Assembly: GCF_000204195.1 (NCBI RefSeq) | Contig: NZ_AFBG01000021.1 | Coordinates: forward strand, 124,001-188,000 | Direction of reading: 5' to 3' | DNA: 64,000 bases | DNA from: Acidovorax radicis N35 | Lineage (GTDB): Bacteria > Pseudomonadota > Gammaproteobacteria > Burkholderiales > Burkholderiaceae_C | In this document: piece by piece, positions 43,903 through 53,243 of the stretch | Position numbering within the stretch: the first letter of the stretch is position 1 | Layout: each line of letters opens with the position of its first letter | The notes under the pieces: generated by a model | What the model saw: only the letters and a program-made list of their open reading frames with translations | What the model was told of the DNA's origin: nothing | The model's database searches: none | Position numbers and translations under genes: made by a program

Positions 43903-44418
43903 ATGTTTCGCCAATTGCAACACCGCTTCCAGAGCATGCGCACGCTGAGCTGCCTGTGCACCAGCGCCGAGGCCCATGCCCGCGCAAGCGGCCAGGCCGC
44001 ACCGGGGGCCGAGCATTTTCTGCTGGCCGCCATCGATCTTCCCGAGGGGTCGGCCCGGCGTGCGCTGGAGAGCGTGGGGGCCGACCCCGCCGCCGTGCGG
44101 GATGCGATCGAGCAGCAGTACCGCGATGCGCTCCAGGACATGGGACTGAATGCGACCCTGCCGCAGGCGCCGGCCCTCGCGCCACCGGTTCCAGGCCTCT
44201 ACCGGGCCCAGCCCTCGGGCCAGGAGGTCATGCAGACGCTCGCGCGCTCCCGCAAGGACCAGGGCGGCCCCCTTCTGGGGGCCCACGTAGTGGCAGTGGT
44301 GGCCACCATGCCGCAAGGCGTGGCGGCGCGCACACTGCGTGCCATGGGCATCGACGCAGGCCAGCTGGCGGCTGCAGCACAGTCCCAGGTGCCATTGGCA
44401 ACGGGCGCAGCCGCCTGA
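43903..44418 (+). CDS. Clp N-terminal domain protein without ATPase
   Basis: A 171-aa protein made of Clp-N repeats, the substrate-binding domain of ClpA/ClpC. First repeat: AEAHARASGQAAPGAEHFLLAAIDLPEGSA with the typical HxLLA/L pattern (EHFLLAAI). A second, weaker one follows (LLGAHVVAVVATMPQGVAARTL). No AAA+ module is present, so it could act as an adaptor or protein-binding regulator. A good Shine-Dalgarno (AAGGAG) lies before the ATG. It is co-transcribed with the HTH gene. Confidence 0.8.
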   Translation: MFRQLQHRFQSMRTLSCLCTSAEAHARASGQAAPGAEHFLLAAIDLPEGSARRALESVGADPAAVRDAIEQQYRDALQDMGLNATLPQAPALAPPVPGLYRAQPSGQEVMQTLARSRKDQGGPLLGAHVVAVVATMPQGVAARTLRAMGIDAGQLAAAAQSQVPLATGAAA

Positions 44419-44425
44419 CCCGGGT

Positions 44426-44938
44426 TCAGCGCATCAACGTACCGGCCCCATCGCCGCCCGCATAGGCCTCCAGTCCAATGGCCACCACGGTGGCCACGTC
44501 GTGGCCTACTTCGGTCCGGAACTCGGCTTCTGCCTGTGCCACGGCATCCCGGAACGCCTGCAGCCACGCCAGGCCCGTGGTCGTGAAACACACGCGGCGC
44601 GCGCGCGCGTCGAGCGGGTCGGCCTCGCGCGTGACCAGACCCCAGGCCTCGCACTGGTCCACCAGGTTGGCCATGGCCTGCTTGGTCATGCCCGCACGCT
44701 GGGCCAGGTCAGTCAGCCGGTCGCCCGGCAGCGCCAGGTGGCGCGTGATGTGCACATGGGCTGCACTCACCTGGTCGCGCGCGGCCAGGTTGGACAGCGC
44801 CAGCGGCACTTCCACGTTGTGCGCCATGAGCTGCAGCACGCGCGCGTCGAAACGGCGCATGGCGTGGCCGAACAGGCGGCCCAGGTGGGTCTGGCGCCAG
44901 CCGTCTTCGGCAGGGGATGGAAGGGACAAATCAGGCAT
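44426..44938 (-). CDS. MarR family transcriptional regulator
   Basis: A 170-aa winged-helix regulator. The domain is GRLFGHAMRRFDARVLQL through the recognition helix TDLAQRAGMTKQAMANLVDQCEAWGLV and the wing TREADPLDARARRV. Ligand unknown. ATG 44938 is preferred to the TTG 18 bases upstream. It converges on the Clp-N gene and is divergent from recA; an inverted repeat lies before the start (44946-44965). Confidence 0.85.
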   Translation of the reverse strand: MPDLSLPSPAEDGWRQTHLGRLFGHAMRRFDARVLQLMAHNVEVPLALSNLAARDQVSAAHVHITRHLALPGDRLTDLAQRAGMTKQAMANLVDQCEAWGLVTREADPLDARARRVCFTTTGLAWLQAFRDAVAQAEAEFRTEVGHDVATVVAIGLEAYAGGDGAGTLMR

Positions 44939-44945
44939 CACCGAA

Positions 44946-44965
44946 TTGTCAGGCAAACTGACTAA
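44946..44965. promoter_or_regulatory. Possible MarR operator
   Basis: TTGTCAGGCAAACTGACTAA has GTCAG and CTGAC arms around GCAAA, overlapping the likely promoter of the MarR gene. An autorepression site is plausible but unproven. Confidence 0.4.
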
Positions 44966-45003
44966 ATTATCCTTGAATGCCTTCCAATAGCTCGCATAAA
45001 CTA

Positions 45004-45019
45004 CTGTTCAAGCATCCAG
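45004..45019 (+). promoter_or_regulatory. Candidate LexA (SOS) box upstream of recA
   Basis: CTGT-N8-CCAG, one mismatch from the CTGT-N8-ACAG LexA consensus used in many proteobacteria. It lies 60 bases before the recA start, where an SOS operator is expected. Confidence 0.55.
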
Positions 45020-45080
45020 CCTGTGATTAATTGCAGAGCAATGCAAACATCCAACCTGTTGTTTTTCAAGGAGTTTTCTC

Positions 45081-46157
45081 ATGGACGTCGCAGTCAAAGG
45101 CACCAACCCCGCATTGCCCGTGAACACCGAAAAGGCCAAGGCCCTGGCCGCCGCGCTCGCCCAGATCGAGAAACAATTCGGCAAGGGCACGATCATGCGC
45201 CTGGGTGAAGGCGAGGTGATCGAGGACATTCAGGTGGTCTCCACCGGCTCGCTGGGCCTGGACATTGCCCTGGGCGTAGGTGGCCTGCCGCGCGGCCGGG
45301 TGGTCGAAATCTACGGCCCGGAATCCTCGGGCAAGACCACGCTCACGCTGCAGGTGATTGCCGAGATGCAAAAACAGGGCGGCACCTGCGCGTTCGTGGA
45401 TGCGGAACATGCCCTGGATGTGCAATACGCCCAGAAGCTCGGGGTGCAGCTGTCCGACCTGCTGATCAGCCAGCCCGATACCGGCGAGCAGGCGCTGGAG
45501 ATCGTGGACAGCCTGGTGCGCTCGGGTGCTGTGGACCTGATCGTCATCGACTCGGTCGCAGCCCTCACGCCCAAGGCCGAAATCGAAGGCGAAATGGGCG
45601 ACGCCCTGCCCGGCCTGCAGGCCCGCCTGATGAGCCAGGCGCTGCGCAAGCTGACCGCCACCATCAAGAAGACCAACTGCATGGTCATCTTCATCAACCA
45701 GATCCGCATGAAGATCGGCGTGATGTTCGGCTCGCCCGAAACCACCACCGGCGGTAACGCGCTCAAGTTCTATGCCTCCGTGCGCCTGGATATCCGCCGC
45801 ACCGGCACCATCAAGAAGGGCGACGAAGCCATCGGCAACGAAACCAAGGTCAAGGTGGTCAAGAACAAGGTGAGCCCACCCTTCAAGACGGCCGAGTTCG
45901 ACATCCTGTTCGGCGAGGGCATCAGCCGCGAGGGTGAAATCATCGACATGGGCGTGACCGCCAAGATCGTGGAAAAGAGCGGTGCCTGGTACGCCTACAA
46001 CGGCGAAAAAATCGGCCAGGGCCGCGACAACGCGCGTGAGTTCCTGCGCGAGAACCCCGACCTCGCCCGCGAGATCGAGAACAAGGTGCGCGAAGGCCTG
46101 GGCATTGCGCTGCTGCCTGGCGCACTGCAGGCCCCTGCCGCCGCCGCGAACGAGTGA
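45081..46157 (+). CDS. recA: Recombinase RecA
   Basis: The ATP-dependent strand-exchange protein of homologous recombination and SOS induction. The Walker A motif is [10 protein letters not shown] (around 76-85). [22 protein letters not shown] carries the Walker B/L1 region, and [17 protein letters not shown] the C-terminal core. At 358 aa it is the usual length. AAGGAG is well placed before the ATG. recX follows after 82 bp, separated by a copy of the interspersed repeat, the standard order in this group. Confidence 0.98.
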   Translation: MDVAVKGTNPALPVNTEKAKALAAALAQIEKQFGKGTIMRLGEGEVIEDIQVVSTGSLGLDIALGVGGLPRGRVVEIYGPESSGKTTLTLQVIAEMQKQGGTCAFVDAEHALDVQYAQKLGVQLSDLLISQPDTGEQALEIVDSLVRSGAVDLIVIDSVAALTPKAEIEGEMGDALPGLQARLMSQALRKLTATIKKTNCMVIFINQIRMKIGVMFGSPETTTGGNALKFYASVRLDIRRTGTIKKGDEAIGNETKVKVVKNKVSPPFKTAEFDILFGEGISREGEIIDMGVTAKIVEKSGAWYAYNGEKIGQGRDNAREFLRENPDLAREIENKVREGLGIALLPGALQAPAAAANE

Positions 46158-46173
46158 ACTCCGAAACTTCAAA

Positions 46174-46222
46174 CAAAATAGGCCTCCAGCGCTTGATTGA
46201 CAAGCGCTGACAGCTATCAAAT
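46174..46222 (+). repeat. Interspersed ~48 bp repeat between recA and recX
   Basis: AAAATAGGCCTCCAGCGCTTGATT, then GACAAGCGCTGACAGCTATCAAATT. It occupies most of the recA-recX gap and can fold as a small hairpin, so it could affect how much recX is read. Confidence 0.85.
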
Positions 46223-46239
46223 TTGAAGCGCAGAGATTC

Positions 46240-46707
46240 ATGGGATTCACCACGCTCTCGCTCAAGGGCCGGGCCCTGCGCCTTTTGAGCCAGCGGGAAC
46301 ATTCCCGCAGCGAGCTGGCCACCAAGCTGGCGCCCCACGCGGAGAGTCCCGAGGAGCTGGCCGCCCTGCTGGACCTGCTGGTGGAGCAGGACTGGCTGAG
46401 CGACCAGCGCGCGGCCCAATCCCTGGTGCATCGCCGGGGCCCCCGCCTGGGTGCCGCCCGCCTGGTCCGGGAACTGCGCACCCGGGGCGTGGCCGATGAG
46501 CTGGCGCGCGAAGCCACGGCTCCGCTGCTGGCCACCGAGGTGCAGCGCGCGCGCGAGGTATGGCAGCGCAAGTTTGGCCAGGTGCCTCTGGACATGAAAG
46601 AACGCTCGCGCCAAGTCCGCTTCCTGATGGCACGCGGCTTCACCCTGTATGCCATCCAGAAAGCCATTGGGGGCGACACGGAGGACGAAGACCCTGGCGC
46701 TGCCTGA
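46240..46707 (+). CDS. recX: Regulatory protein RecX
   Basis: A 155-aa inhibitor and modulator of RecA filament growth. Three repeated three-helix units are visible: LSLKGRALRLLSQREHSRSELATKL, LLDLLVEQDWLSDQRAAQSLVHRR and the C-terminal RSRQVRFLMARGFTLYAIQKAI. It is downstream of recA on the same strand and shares its transcript in related bacteria. Confidence 0.9.
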   Translation: MGFTTLSLKGRALRLLSQREHSRSELATKLAPHAESPEELAALLDLLVEQDWLSDQRAAQSLVHRRGPRLGAARLVRELRTRGVADELAREATAPLLATEVQRAREVWQRKFGQVPLDMKERSRQVRFLMARGFTLYAIQKAIGGDTEDEDPGAA

Positions 46708-46746
46708 CCCAGGCCGGCAGCCAACGTGTCCTCTGACCAGGCCCGG

Positions 46747-49467
46747 TCAGCGCTGCATTGGCAACTCTGCGGCGGTGCCACTGGCTGATGGTGCCGCAAG
46801 CACCTCGGGCGGCAAGGGTGCCCACCGGGCATCCAGGCCATTGGGGTCCACCACATACACGATGGCCTGGCCCGAGCCCCGGTCGCTCAGGATGCCCGTG
46901 ATCCACGGGGCGTGTGCGGACACGCTGCCCGGCACAGGGTGCACGCTGTCCTGCGACACCACCCCCACCAAGCGCTCCACCAACAGCACCACTGGGCGGC
47001 CCTGGCTCGTCACCACCACCGCCACGGCCCGCCGCGGGTCGGCCAACGCAGACAGGCCCGCAATGCGGCAGGCGTCATAGGCTGGTGCCATGCGGGTCCC
47101 GCCTTCGTGGGCAATCTCGAGCATGCCAGCCAACTGCGCCGGGCCAGGCACCTGCACCAGGCGCGCGGCCGACATGGCCTGCTGCACATGCACGCTGTCG
47201 ATGGCCAACAACAAGGCGCCACAGGCCACCACGCCATAGCGGCGCACGTTGCCACCGGCCCCGTTCACGGATGACTGCGGCAGGGCCAGCGCACTGCTGC
47301 TGGCCACGGCGGGCTGCACGGGCATCAGCAATACGGAGTACACGGGTTCCCGGTACCCGTCGTCGCGCTTGAATTCCCGGTATCCGGTGCTGGCCGCAAC
47401 ACCCGCCAGATAGTCCTGCCCTTGCCAGCGCACGCGCTGCGCGGTGGCGGGCATGGCGGACGCCGTGGCCACAGAGGGAGTTTTTCCGGCGGGCCCGGGC
47501 TGCCGCCCTGCAGCACCTGTCGGCACCGCAGCCCGCGCGATATCGGCTACAAAAGGCAGCACAGGTGGCGCGCCGCCCTGGGCGGCATCCAGGCCATCCT
47601 CGTCGGCGCTGGCCAGCACGCGCCCCTGCGCATCAGTGAAGAAGCCGCGCATGGCCTGTCCCTGCGGCAACGCATCGCGCAGCATGGCTTTCAGCTCGGT
47701 GGCGCAGTTGAAGGCCAGCGCAATGCCACCCACCACCGGGCCACCCGGCGCGGTGCGCAGCGCAGCGCAGTACACATAGGCGGGCAAGCCGTCGGCCAGC
47801 GCCTGGGGCAGCATGGGCGACACGGCATAAGCCTGCGCACCCTGCAAGGCCAGGGTGCGCCGCACCAGGTCGGCATCCAGCTGCAGGTCGGCGGGCAGCG
47901 TGTTGGCATCGCAAGACACGGCCACCACACGCCCCTGGCGGTCAAACAGCGCCACGCGCCGGTACACCGTATAGAGGCTGTTGAGGTGCGCGAGGATCTG
48001 CGCCGCGCGCTGTGCTGCAGCTGCCGATTGCTCCGGCGCGCCCCGGGCCTGTATGTCTGTCAGCGCATGGGCCAGCTCTTCAGACAGGGCCCACCAGCGG
48101 CAGTCGTTGGCGCGTTCGTAGAGATTGCGGTCCATGATGCGGACCGCCAGGCCGGCATGGGCCTTCATCTCGGCGCGTCGCCCTGCCAGCAACAGCCCGC
48201 GCAGTTCCTGGATGGCACCGTCGAAGACGGCAATGGTGTCCTTGCCCGTGCGCCCGATCTGGTCAAACACGGCATGGATCGACGAACCTGCGCTCACCGC
48301 CGATTCGGCCACCTTGCCATTCCAGATCACGCGGGTCAGCCCCTCCTCGATGGCGCGGGCGCGTTCCACAATGGCGCGCAGCATGGGATCGTCCACTTCC
48401 ATGCCTGCAGTCTCCACCGGTGCCTGCGCGCCACCGGCCCCAGCGCCAATGTGCTGGGCAGCACCCGCTGCAGAGTCCGGCGTAGCTTGCTCGCCCTTGA
48501 ACGCCGCATCCAGGCGCACCAGCGCCACCGCCCGCCAAGGCAGGCCTTGGTAGCCCTGGTAGCCCCGGGTGGTGCGGGCCTGCGCCAGATAGTCATGGCC
48601 ACGGTGCGTGCAGGGGCGGGCATCGAGTGACTGCAGAGAGCCGGTGGCCAGGAACTCGCCCACCGAAAATTCAGCCGGCTTGCTGGACGCAATGACACGG
48701 TCACTGCCATCCACCAGCAACAACGCCACGCGGTCCTCGGGGTCGCGCAGGTCGGCAAAGATCGACTCCAGCTCGGAATGGAGCCCGAAGCGCAGCACCA
48801 CGGCACCACAGGCGCGCCCCTGGGCCGACGCGACCCGGTGCACGTAAAGCAACAGATCGCCTTCGCCGGGATACCAGGCCGAGGCACCATAGTGCTCGCC
48901 ATAGCCGGGGCGGTCCATCGCGCCGCGCCACCAGGCGGGCTCCTGCGCAATCAGGGCCTCGCTCACCTGCCGGTCTTCCAGGCCTAGCAACGGATGGGCG
49001 TAGGCATCCAGCAGCAGGATGTCGTCGTAGACGGTGTATTTGGCGCGGTACTCTTGCAGCCGGCGGCGCAGCAGCGTGGCGGTATCAGGGTCACCGTTGT
49101 CTCCCGCCGCCTCCACAAAGGCCACCAGCGGTCCATCGGTAGCGATGAAGCCCACATCGGCCGTGCGCTCGAAAAGATTGCGCACCAGGATGTCGATGGC
49201 CACCTGGGCCCGCGAGGCCAGGTCGCCCAGGCGATTGCCCAGGTGGGTGGTGGCAATGTGCTCCACCATTTCCTGCGCGAGCGTGGCAAACGCCGTGCGC
49301 GTCTGGTCCAGGGTGTGCAGGAAGCCCGCAGCCTCGCCAGGGCACACGATGCGCGCAGTGGTGTCGATGACCTCCCAGCGAAGGTCCAGGCGCTGCAACG
49401 CAGCTTCGAGCTTTTGCAGCGACCGCATCTGCGGCGCCACGATGTCGTAAGACAGTGGAAAACCCAT
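46747..49467 (-). CDS. Soluble CheW-domain protein with duplicated sensor region
   Basis: A 906-aa protein without a clear transmembrane segment. Two related sensory units are visible. Unit 1 has VRNLFERTADVGF (around 95-107) and KYTVYDDILLLD; unit 2 has DRNLYERANDCRW (around 444-457) and LYTVYRRVALFD. Each then has a Cache-like strand pattern, with GYQGYQGLPWRAVALVRL and GYREPVYSVLLMPV in matching places. A CheW domain (about 735-890, GVVACGALLLAIDSVHVQQ) is at the C terminus. Such a protein may couple ligand sensing to a CheA signalling array. Start ATG 49467 was chosen for GGGAGGG 4-5 bases upstream. It stands alone between recX and argC. Confidence 0.75.
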   Translation of the reverse strand: MGFPLSYDIVAPQMRSLQKLEAALQRLDLRWEVIDTTARIVCPGEAAGFLHTLDQTRTAFATLAQEMVEHIATTHLGNRLGDLASRAQVAIDILVRNLFERTADVGFIATDGPLVAFVEAAGDNGDPDTATLLRRRLQEYRAKYTVYDDILLLDAYAHPLLGLEDRQVSEALIAQEPAWWRGAMDRPGYGEHYGASAWYPGEGDLLLYVHRVASAQGRACGAVVLRFGLHSELESIFADLRDPEDRVALLLVDGSDRVIASSKPAEFSVGEFLATGSLQSLDARPCTHRGHDYLAQARTTRGYQGYQGLPWRAVALVRLDAAFKGEQATPDSAAGAAQHIGAGAGGAQAPVETAGMEVDDPMLRAIVERARAIEEGLTRVIWNGKVAESAVSAGSSIHAVFDQIGRTGKDTIAVFDGAIQELRGLLLAGRRAEMKAHAGLAVRIMDRNLYERANDCRWWALSEELAHALTDIQARGAPEQSAAAAQRAAQILAHLNSLYTVYRRVALFDRQGRVVAVSCDANTLPADLQLDADLVRRTLALQGAQAYAVSPMLPQALADGLPAYVYCAALRTAPGGPVVGGIALAFNCATELKAMLRDALPQGQAMRGFFTDAQGRVLASADEDGLDAAQGGAPPVLPFVADIARAAVPTGAAGRQPGPAGKTPSVATASAMPATAQRVRWQGQDYLAGVAASTGYREFKRDDGYREPVYSVLLMPVQPAVASSSALALPQSSVNGAGGNVRRYGVVACGALLLAIDSVHVQQAMSAARLVQVPGPAQLAGMLEIAHEGGTRMAPAYDACRIAGLSALADPRRAVAVVVTSQGRPVVLLVERLVGVVSQDSVHPVPGSVSAHAPWITGILSDRGSGQAIVYVVDPNGLDARWAPLPPEVLAAPSASGTAAELPMQR

Positions 49468-49560
49468 CAGCCCTCCCAAAAAACTTACGGCGTACGCCAG
49501 CGGGCCTGGCACGGTCAGCAGTCTGGAATCAGCTTAAACGATTCCGATGGAGGCGCCCAA

Positions 49561-49590
49561 AGAAAAAGCGCGCCAGATCTGGCGCGCTTG
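49561..49590 (-). terminator. Rho-independent terminator of argC
   Basis: A perfect 24-bp palindrome (AAGCGCGCCAGATCTGGCGCGCTT, read in two halves of 12) at 49566-49589. Read on the minus strand it is followed by T-rich sequence, which fits the end of argC. Confidence 0.85.
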
Positions 49591-49633
49591 AGAATCTACC
49601 GGGAAAGCAGGAGGATCGGAAACCCGCTGCGTT

Positions 49634-50566
49634 TCAAAGGCCCAGCATGAGCTGCAGGTTCTGCACGGCGGCTCCGCTGGCTCCTTTGCCCAGGTTGTCC
49701 AGGCGCGCAATCAGCACGGCGTGGCGGTGTTCTTCGTTGGCAAACACGCGCAGCTCCAGCTTGTTGGTGTCGTTGAGCGCCGTGGCATCGAGCTTGCCGT
49801 CGGCCGTGGCGGGCAGCACGCTGACCCATTGCTCGGGAGTGTTGCTCTTGGCATAGTGCGAGGCCAGTGCATCATGCAGGTCAGCCGCCTTGGGGGCGCC
49901 AGGCAGCAGATCCAGATGCAGGGGCAACTGCACCAGCATACCCTGCCGGAAGTTGCCCACCGAAGGCACGAAAATCGGGCGCCGCGTGATGCCGGTGTAG
50001 CGCATGATTTCGGGCAGGTGCTTGTGCTGCAGGGTCAGAGCGTAGGCCTCAAACAGTGGCGCAGTGCCAGCTTCGTAGGCTTCGATCATGGTGCGGCCTC
50101 CACCGGAGTAGCCGCTGACCGAAGGCAGTGCCAGAGGGAAGTCCTTGGGCACCAAGCCTGCATCCACCAAGGGGCGCAGCAGCGCAATGGCGCCTGTGGC
50201 GTAACAGCCGGGGTTGGCCACACGGTCCGCCTGGGCCACGGCTTCGCGCTGGCCCGGGGCCAGTTCGGGAAAACCAAACACCCAGCCCGGTACCGTGCGG
50301 TGGGCCGTGCTGGCATCAATCACCTTGACCTTGCGGCCCGTGCTCTGGGCAATCTCATCCACCATGGCCACGGTGTCGCGCGCGGCGTCGTCGTGCAGGC
50401 ACAGGATCACCAGATCGACCCCGGCGATCAGATCGCGTTTGGCTGCGGGGTCCTTGCGCAACTCGGGCGCGATACTGACCAACTCGATCTGCGGCATGGC
50501 CTGCAGACGCTCGCGGATCTGCAGGCCCGTGGTACCGGCTTCGCCATCGATAAAGACTTTGGACAT
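49634..50566 (-). CDS. argC: N-acetyl-gamma-glutamyl-phosphate reductase (type 2)
   Basis: Third enzyme of arginine synthesis; reduces N-acetylglutamyl phosphate with NADPH. The 310-aa short form is seen (type 2), with [15 protein letters not shown] (nucleotide loop) and [11 protein letters not shown] around the catalytic cysteine. The start ATG 50566 ([11 protein letters not shown]) has CAGGAG upstream. It is divergent from sucC across 220 bp and followed by a terminator. Confidence 0.92.
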   Translation of the reverse strand: MSKVFIDGEAGTTGLQIRERLQAMPQIELVSIAPELRKDPAAKRDLIAGVDLVILCLHDDAARDTVAMVDEIAQSTGRKVKVIDASTAHRTVPGWVFGFPELAPGQREAVAQADRVANPGCYATGAIALLRPLVDAGLVPKDFPLALPSVSGYSGGGRTMIEAYEAGTAPLFEAYALTLQHKHLPEIMRYTGITRRPIFVPSVGNFRQGMLVQLPLHLDLLPGAPKAADLHDALASHYAKSNTPEQWVSVLPATADGKLDATALNDTNKLELRVFANEEHRHAVLIARLDNLGKGASGAAVQNLQLMLGL

Positions 50567-50786
50567 GGGGGTGCTCCTGCAAAAAAAGGCGGCAGCGTCT
50601 GCCAAAACGAACCACAAAAGAGACAAAAACCAGCCACCCGGCGGGGACAGGGGGCCGTCAGCTACGCACAAGAATGGTGCATTGCAACATGATACAGTTG
50701 CTGGTTGCCATGTTCCCAGCCCGCGGCCAGACATTTTGTTGTTCATGGTAAACGGGTAACCACCATCCTTCCCTGAGAGAGACCTC

Positions 50787-51947
<1,161 letters not shown>

Positions 51948-51962
51948 GCCCGGAGAACACAC

Positions 51963-52859
51963 ATGTCGATCTACATCAACAAAGACACCAAGGTCATCAC
52001 CCAGGGCATCACGGGCAAGACCGGCCAGTTCCACACTGAAAAGTGCCAGGAATACGCGAACGGCAAGAACGCCTTCGTGGCAGGCGTGAACCCCAAGAAG
52101 GCCGGCGAGTCGATCTTCAACATCCCGATCTACGCCTCCGTCAAGGAAGCTGCATCGCAGACCGGCGCCACCGTGTCGGTGATCTACGTGCCGCCCGCAG
52201 GCGCTGCCGCCGCCATCTGGGAAGCCGTCGAGGCCGACCTGGATCTGGCGATCTGCATCACCGAAGGCATCCCGGTGCGCGACATGCTGGAAGTGCGCAA
52301 CAAGATGAAGGCCAAAGAAGCCGCCGGCGGCAAGCGCACGCTGCTGCTGGGCCCCAACTGCCCCGGCCTGATCACGCCTGACGAAATCAAGATCGGCATC
52401 ATGCCCGGCCACATCCACCGCAAGGGCCGTATCGGCGTGGTGAGCCGTTCCGGCACGCTGACGTACGAAGCCGTGGCCATGCTGACCGAAGTGGGCCTGG
52501 GCCAGTCGAGCGCCGTGGGCATTGGTGGCGACCCTATCAACGGCCTCAAGCACATCGATGTGATGAAGGCTTTCAACGACGACCCGGACACCGATGCCGT
52601 CATCATGATCGGCGAAATCGGCGGACCTGACGAAGCCGAAGCCGCCCAGTGGTGCAAGGCCAACATGAAGAAGCCTATCGTCGGCTTCATCGCTGGCGTC
52701 ACAGCCCCTCCCGGCAAGCGCATGGGCCACGCCGGCGCGCTGATCTCCGGTGGTGCCGACACTGCCGATGCCAAGCTCGCCATCATGGAAGAGTCGGGTT
52801 TCATCATCACCCGCAATCCGTCGGAACTGGGCAAGCTGCTCAAGGCCCAGCTGAAGTAA
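51963..52859 (+). CDS. sucD: Succinate--CoA ligase, alpha subunit
   Basis: CoA-binding and phospho-histidine subunit; 298 aa. It begins [19 protein letters not shown] (CoA-binding loop GITGKTG). The active phosphohistidine is in [10 protein letters not shown]. The alternative start is not needed, since the ATG has a clear gap after sucC. The operon ends at the hairpin at 52936-52973. Confidence 0.97.
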   Translation: MSIYINKDTKVITQGITGKTGQFHTEKCQEYANGKNAFVAGVNPKKAGESIFNIPIYASVKEAASQTGATVSVIYVPPAGAAAAIWEAVEADLDLAICITEGIPVRDMLEVRNKMKAKEAAGGKRTLLLGPNCPGLITPDEIKIGIMPGHIHRKGRIGVVSRSGTLTYEAVAMLTEVGLGQSSAVGIGGDPINGLKHIDVMKAFNDDPDTDAVIMIGEIGGPDEAEAAQWCKANMKKPIVGFIAGVTAPPGKRMGHAGALISGGADTADAKLAIMEESGFIITRNPSELGKLLKAQLK

Positions 52860-52935
52860 ATCTCGCCGCGACCGTTCGCGCAACAACGGACGCCTCGGGC
52901 CGCGCGGCTTGAGAGGCGAGTCGAGGCGAATCTCC

Positions 52936-52973
52936 AAAAAAGCGCCCGGTACCAAGGTTCCGGGCGCTTTTTT
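52936..52973 (+). terminator. Rho-independent terminator of sucCD
   Basis: GCGCCCGG (52942-52949) and CCGGGCGC (52960-52967) form an 8-bp stem with a 10-base loop. It is flanked by A6 and T6, so it works in both directions. After it, 52974-53210 is a gap with no gene seen. Confidence 0.9.
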
Positions 52974-53243
52974 CGTTTTCAGAAAGCGTGCTGCCGAAGT
53001 GGCTCCCGGGACATCACGTCCAACACGCCCCTGGGTGTGACAAAAATGGCATTGCGATTGGCACAACCGGCCTTACGCGACAGGATCGGTCATCGAATTC
53101 ACCGGGAAACACAGGTTTCACGCAGTAGGACGCCTGACGAGGCACACCTCTAGCCCCGGCTTAGATATTGCTTTCAGTACCATCCAATACAGAGAGTGGA
53201 ACAATAGCAAGTGGGACGAACAACCTCGGGACGGTGGCTTGGC

